Shown here: piece after piece, positions 5,913 to 6,755 of the stretch
Layout: each line of letters begins with the position of its first letter
Numbering within the stretch: the first letter of the stretch is position 1
NCBI GenBank assembly: GCA_035417425.1
Contig: DAOLPD010000165.1
Span: 1-6,755, forward strand
Direction: 5' to 3'
Length of the DNA stretch: 6,755 bases
Source of the DNA: BRH-c25 sp035417425
GTDB taxonomy: Bacteria > Bacillota > Clostridia > Lutisporales > Lutisporaceae
Position numbers and translations under genes: made by a program
The notes under the pieces: generated by a model
Databases searched by the model: none
Told to the model about the DNA's origin: nothing
Seen by the model: the letters and a program-made list of their open reading frames with translations, nothing else

Positions 5913-6647
5913 ATGGAACGGGTTGAGCTTACTCAGGATGAGTTTTTGGAACTTATATCCCGGGCACAAAGAGGAGACTCAGAGGCAGAAAACTTCCTGG
6001 TTGAGAATAATATCGGTTTGGTAAGAAGCGTTGTCAAGAGGTATTTGAACAGAGGCTGTGAATATGACGATCTTATCCAGATAGGGAGCATCGGCCTGTT
6101 GAAGGCCATCAAGAAATTTGATATGAGCTATAACGTAAAGTTCTCGACTTATGCAATACCTATGATAATTGGTGAAATTAAAAGGTTTCTCAGGGATGAT
6201 GGAATAATAAAGGTCAGCAGGAATCTTAAAGAAATAGCGAACAAGGCTCATATTGCAAAGGAAGCGCTGGAAAAGGATTATGGAAGAGAACCGACAATAT
6301 CTGAAATTGCATCTGTTCTTGAGATTTCAAAGGAAGATCTGGTAGTAGCGCTGGAATCGGTACAGAGTACGGAGTATCTCTATGAAACTATACATCAGGA
6401 TGATGGTTCGCCAATACTTCTTATTGATAGAATCAACTTTAATGAAGGGGAAGAAATCGATGTAATAGACAGACTGGCATTAAAAGAGGTGCTGTCTGCA
6501 TTGGAACCCAAGGAGCGCCAGATCATAATGCTGCGATATTTCAAGGACATGACCCAGTGTCAGGTTGCCCAGATGCTGGGGATGTCACAGGTTCAGGTGT
6601 CGAGGGTTGAAAAGAAGATAATCAGCAAGCTCAGGCAGAATATGTGA
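5913..6647 (+). CDS. sigF: RNA polymerase sporulation sigma factor sigma-F
   Basis: A group 3 sigma-70 family factor of 244 residues (255 in B. subtilis) that directs early forespore transcription. Region 2 spans about 15-100 and contains YDDLIQIGSIGLLKAIKKFD (51-70, core binding and -10 melting) and STYAIPMIIGEIKRFLRDDG (78-97, -10 recognition). Region 3 follows at about 105-160. Region 4 covers about 188-240, with the helix-turn-helix MTQCQVAQMLGMSQVQVSRVEKK (213-235) for -35 recognition. There is no region 1.1. A modest GAGG (5902-5905), seven bases before the ATG, overlaps the spoIIAB stop, so translation probably depends on coupling to spoIIAB. Together with the two preceding genes this is the standard spoIIA module. 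Sigma-G is a close paralogue, but the neighbours identify sigma-F. Confidence 0.96.
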   Translation: MERVELTQDEFLELISRAQRGDSEAENFLVENNIGLVRSVVKRYLNRGCEYDDLIQIGSIGLLKAIKKFDMSYNVKFSTYAIPMIIGEIKRFLRDDGIIKVSRNLKEIANKAHIAKEALEKDYGREPTISEIASVLEISKEDLVVALESVQSTEYLYETIHQDDGSPILLIDRINFNEGEEIDVIDRLALKEVLSALEPKERQIIMLRYFKDMTQCQVAQMLGMSQVQVSRVEKKIISKLRQNM

Positions 6648-6755
6648 AGAATCTGACGCAATTATAAGTTTGCAGTCATATACCCAGAGCACTAGCCTTG
6701 TATCCCGACTCGCACGGTATTAGCTTTGGACAGAATCAGAGCTTGATACTTGTAA
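6648..6755. other. Downstream of sigF: no recognisable gene or terminator
   Basis: These 108 bases carry no open frame that starts with a credible ribosome binding site, and no strong hairpin followed by a U tract. The only inverted repeat is a 7-bp stem, AGCTTTG (6722-6728) with CAGAGCT (6737-6743) including one G-T pair, which lacks a U run. Whether the operon continues, for example into spoVA genes as in some Clostridia, cannot be seen here. Confidence 0.6.

Noticed and set aside
6722..6743. Small hairpin AGCTTTG/CAGAGCT after sigF as a terminator
   Set aside because: The stem is weak, has a G-T pair, and no U tract follows. It does not qualify as an intrinsic terminator.
1..6755. Mobile element, CRISPR array, phage genes or a novel defence system
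   Set aside because: There are no direct repeat arrays, transposase or integrase motifs, or toxin-antitoxin-like small gene pairs. Every complete gene belongs to a well-known family.

Overview
The window looks like a chromosomal segment of an anaerobic endospore-former of the Clostridia, possibly near Ruminiclostridium/Acetivibrio (inferred from protein flavour only). It carries a complete spoIIAA-spoIIAB-sigF operon, which is restricted to endospore-forming Firmicutes. It also has strong purine-rich ribosome binding sites and moderately AT-rich DNA with very AT-rich intergenic regions. All genes are recognisable housekeeping or sporulation genes, apart from a 38-residue unidentified tail at the left edge. 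I see no mobile element, CRISPR array, tRNA, rRNA or prophage.

Layout. Positions 1-117 (+) hold the end of an unidentified gene. It converges on the minus-strand block across a hairpin at 134-171 that can terminate transcription from both sides. Positions 182-4867 are all minus strand. In transcription order the genes are an MGDG-synthase-type glycosyltransferase (4867-3746), spermidine synthase speE (3709-2876), a speA-type amino acid decarboxylase (2682-1195) and a type I asparaginase (1165-182). The block appears to be two transcription units. The glycosyltransferase and speE are 36 bases apart, and speA and ansA are 29 bases apart. The 193-base gap between speE and speA holds a good sigma-A promoter and, downstream of it, a rho-independent terminator placed before speA. 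Positions 4868-5122 are a divergent control region, and 5123-6647 (+) is the spoIIA operon. Positions 6648-6755 contain no recognisable gene.

How the genes work together. SpeA and SpeE are two steps of the arginine to agmatine to putrescine to spermidine route. Agmatinase (SpeB) and S-adenosylmethionine decarboxylase (SpeD), needed between and beside them, are not in the window. Asparaginase is the last gene of the speA unit and adds an asparagine-degrading step. SpoIIAA, SpoIIAB and sigma-F form the partner-switching module that restricts sigma-F activity to the forespore. Their upstream region has an exact match to the sigma-H promoter consensus and a likely Spo0A box, as expected for entry into sporulation.

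The most interesting non-coding signal is the promoter, short leader and terminator ahead of speA, which could be an attenuator or the source of a small RNA of about 74 nt. I did not find a convincing previously undescribed multi-gene system here. Two start codons (speE and the glycosyltransferase) were placed inside the longest open frame, because the ribosome binding sites and family N-termini favour the internal ATGs.
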